From Polystyrenella longa (GTDB lineage: Bacteria; Planctomycetota; Planctomycetia; Planctomycetales; Planctomycetaceae), in contig NZ_CP036281.1 in assembly GCF_007750395.1 (NCBI RefSeq), positions 2,875,001-2,939,000 on the forward strand: a stretch of DNA of 64,000 bases, written 5' to 3'. The notes below the pieces were generated by a model, which was not told the DNA's origin, ran no database searches, and saw nothing but the letters and a program-made list of their open reading frames with translations. The position numbers were made by a program, and so were the translations under genes. Positions 62,898 through 64,000 of this stretch are shown here, in pieces. Position 1 is the stretch's first letter, and each line of letters starts with the position of its first letter.

Positions 62898-63212
62898 TTA
62901 ACTAATGGAACGGGACGACATAGACAGAGGTTGAAAGTCGGCTTCTTGAAAGTCATCGACATATTTTAACCAGTATGAGTGAATGAACTCTGTGTGCCGG
63001 GGATGTGCGGAGTACTCGTCGTATTCATTTTGGGAATCGAAATTCATCGTGATCCCATACTGATGCGAGTTTTTCGGACTTACCTGTTGGCGGACGGCGA
63101 AGTCCTGAACTCCCGGAATCGTCGATAATTCAAGGGCGGCATTCAAAAAGATCTCTTCCGTCTGACGGTCGACCGTCGGTTTTAACCGGAATGTTACAGT
63201 GTGTTCGATCAT
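62898..63212 (-). CDS. Dabb (stress-responsive A/B barrel) family protein
   Basis: The 104-aa protein begins MIEHTVTFRLKP and has the ferredoxin-like A/B barrel pattern with ALELSTIPGVQDFAVRQQVS, TMNFDSQNEYDEYSAHPRHTEF. Members are small dimeric proteins of varied function. It lies 56 bp upstream of the ceramidase-like gene on the same strand and may be in its operon. Confidence 0.85.
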   Translation of the reverse strand: MIEHTVTFRLKPTVDRQTEEIFLNAALELSTIPGVQDFAVRQQVSPKNSHQYGITMNFDSQNEYDEYSAHPRHTEFIHSYWLKYVDDFQEADFQPLSMSSRSIS

Positions 63213-63298
63213 GTTGATTCCTCAATAAGTGCCAGTTCTATCACATGGAAATTGGGGCTTTCCACAATCACTGTAACTGATTTCCGAGGAGGTGCAAA

Positions 63299-63688
63299 CT
63301 ACCCCGGGTTCACTTCAATGAGATATAAGCCCGCGCAAGCCGTCGCGAATAGAGTCATGCTCAAGATCGCCAGAACCCATTGGGGTATACTGATTGAATG
63401 ACCTTCCTGGAGCTTGTTAATCGCATCGCGATATGCCCAGAACGCCAGTAGAAACATCAAAGCACCCGCAATGACAAAAATGCTTGCTAGCAACCGAACG
63501 AGCCAGAAGGGTTCGGCTTCCGTCATTAACTTGGCGATGGCAAACCCCGTTGCCGTGGAGGCCAACCCCGTCCGAACCCAGGAACTGTAGGTCCGTTGTT
63601 CAGACAAGAATGTTCGATGTATGGCCGCTTCCGTTCGTTCCTCCGCCAATTGATTACGTAGATCTGATGAGGATGGACTTGAGTTCAT
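63299..63688 (-). CDS. DUF202 (YidH-like) membrane protein
   Basis: The 129-aa protein has the DUF202 pattern: RTFLSEQRTYSSWVRTGLA, then three transmembrane helices (STATGFAIAKL, LLASIFVIAGALMFLLAFWAY, WVLAILSMTLFATACAGLYLI). The family is uncharacterised. It is separated from the Dabb gene by 86 bp on the same strand. Confidence 0.85.
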   Translation of the reverse strand: MNSSPSSSDLRNQLAEERTEAAIHRTFLSEQRTYSSWVRTGLASTATGFAIAKLMTEAEPFWLVRLLASIFVIAGALMFLLAFWAYRDAINKLQEGHSISIPQWVLAILSMTLFATACAGLYLIEVNPG

Positions 63689-64000
63689 GAAAGGTATTTT
63701 CTGCGAGCGGATGACTTAAGTGCGAATGGATCGTGGGTGAGAAGTGTTTCATCTTACATGCTTCCTTAAATTAAGGAAGGTGGGGCCCTTCTAGACATTA
63801 TCCGGACGGGATCGGTTTCGCAATTAATAATACAGAGGTCATCACACTTCGATCGGTGTTCTTTACATTACTTGGAGGAAAATGAGTTAATGATGCTCAG
63901 CTAGTGCGGTTTGAAAAGGAGAAGAGACCCCTGCCCTGTTTGATCGGAGGGGGCGAAATTATTAACTTACCCACGGCGAGTCGAAACCGTCGCCTGAAAC
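63689..64000. other. 312-bp right-edge region
   Basis: No gene is supported. It contains the promoter side of the DUF202 gene; a TTCCTTAAATTAAGGAA inverted repeat lies near 63762. Confidence 0.4.

Overview
The window looks like a planctomycete chromosome (Planctomycetia). The signs are a WD40 protein with the planctomycete-type N-terminal 'DPY..WLGIP' domain, a secreted type I sulfatase, a neutral-ceramidase-like protein and a pair of glutamate-receptor-like channels at the edges. Most of the middle (about 2.6-55.8 kb) is accessory DNA: a mobile-element and defence island. No database search was possible, so family names rest on motifs read directly from the sequence.

Left edge (0.2-2.4 kb): a membrane-anchored WD40 protein. 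From 2.7 to 15.1 kb almost everything is on the minus strand and looks like an integrated plasmid or ICE. It holds two small plasmid-type proteins, a five-gene RNA-repair operon (Hen1, two nucleotidyltransferases, an ATP-grasp protein, Pnkp), a tyrosine recombinase, an excisionase-like protein, a RuvB-like AAA+ ATPase and an ArdC-type antirestriction protein. Five of these genes share an upstream GACACCT motif. From 15.4 to 19.3 kb a plus-strand group encodes a secreted EEP hydrolase, a membrane protein, an AlkB dioxygenase, a FrnE/DsbA-phosphatase fusion and a DoxX-like protein. It ends at a junction of two broken genes (19.28-19.68 kb).

The core defence locus (20.0-35.8 kb, plus strand, mostly overlapping genes) is a compact BREX/Pgl-like operon. 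Its order is DUF499 ATPase (BrxC/PglY-like), a short PglZ-like protein, a DUF1156 zinc-ribbon adenine methylase (PglXI-like), a membrane-anchored class 3 lipase, three unrecognised proteins, a SNF2 helicase (BrxHII-like), and a SIR2-PIN fusion. The methylase, ATPase, PglZ and helicase match the core of BREX type 3. BrxA and BrxF were not recognised, and the lipase and SIR2-PIN protein are candidate abortive effectors.

From 36 to 45.6 kb there are mixed cargo genes: a hydrolase-zinc-ribbon fusion that has lost its catalytic Ser, an EEP nuclease, a graspetide (omega-ester peptide) cluster with two precursor genes carrying four copies of TxTxTxxxxExxDxD, a secreted thermonuclease, and two overlapping HNH endonucleases. 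From 46 to 55.5 kb a second mobile module holds a primase-like replication protein, a duplicated pair of DNA methyltransferases, a ParB-like protein, a roughly 110-bp-periodic repeat array, a Dam-type methylase with an HTH domain, and an excisionase-like protein. At 55.73 kb a fragment resembling the 3' end of a tRNA or tmRNA followed by a terminator may be an attachment-site scar.

Right edge (56-64 kb): a DUF4291 protein, a tRNA with an 8-nt anticodon loop, a sulfatase, two tandem ionotropic-glutamate-receptor-like channels (one with a canonical TVGYGD filter, one without), a ceramidase-like protein, a Dabb protein and a DUF202 protein.
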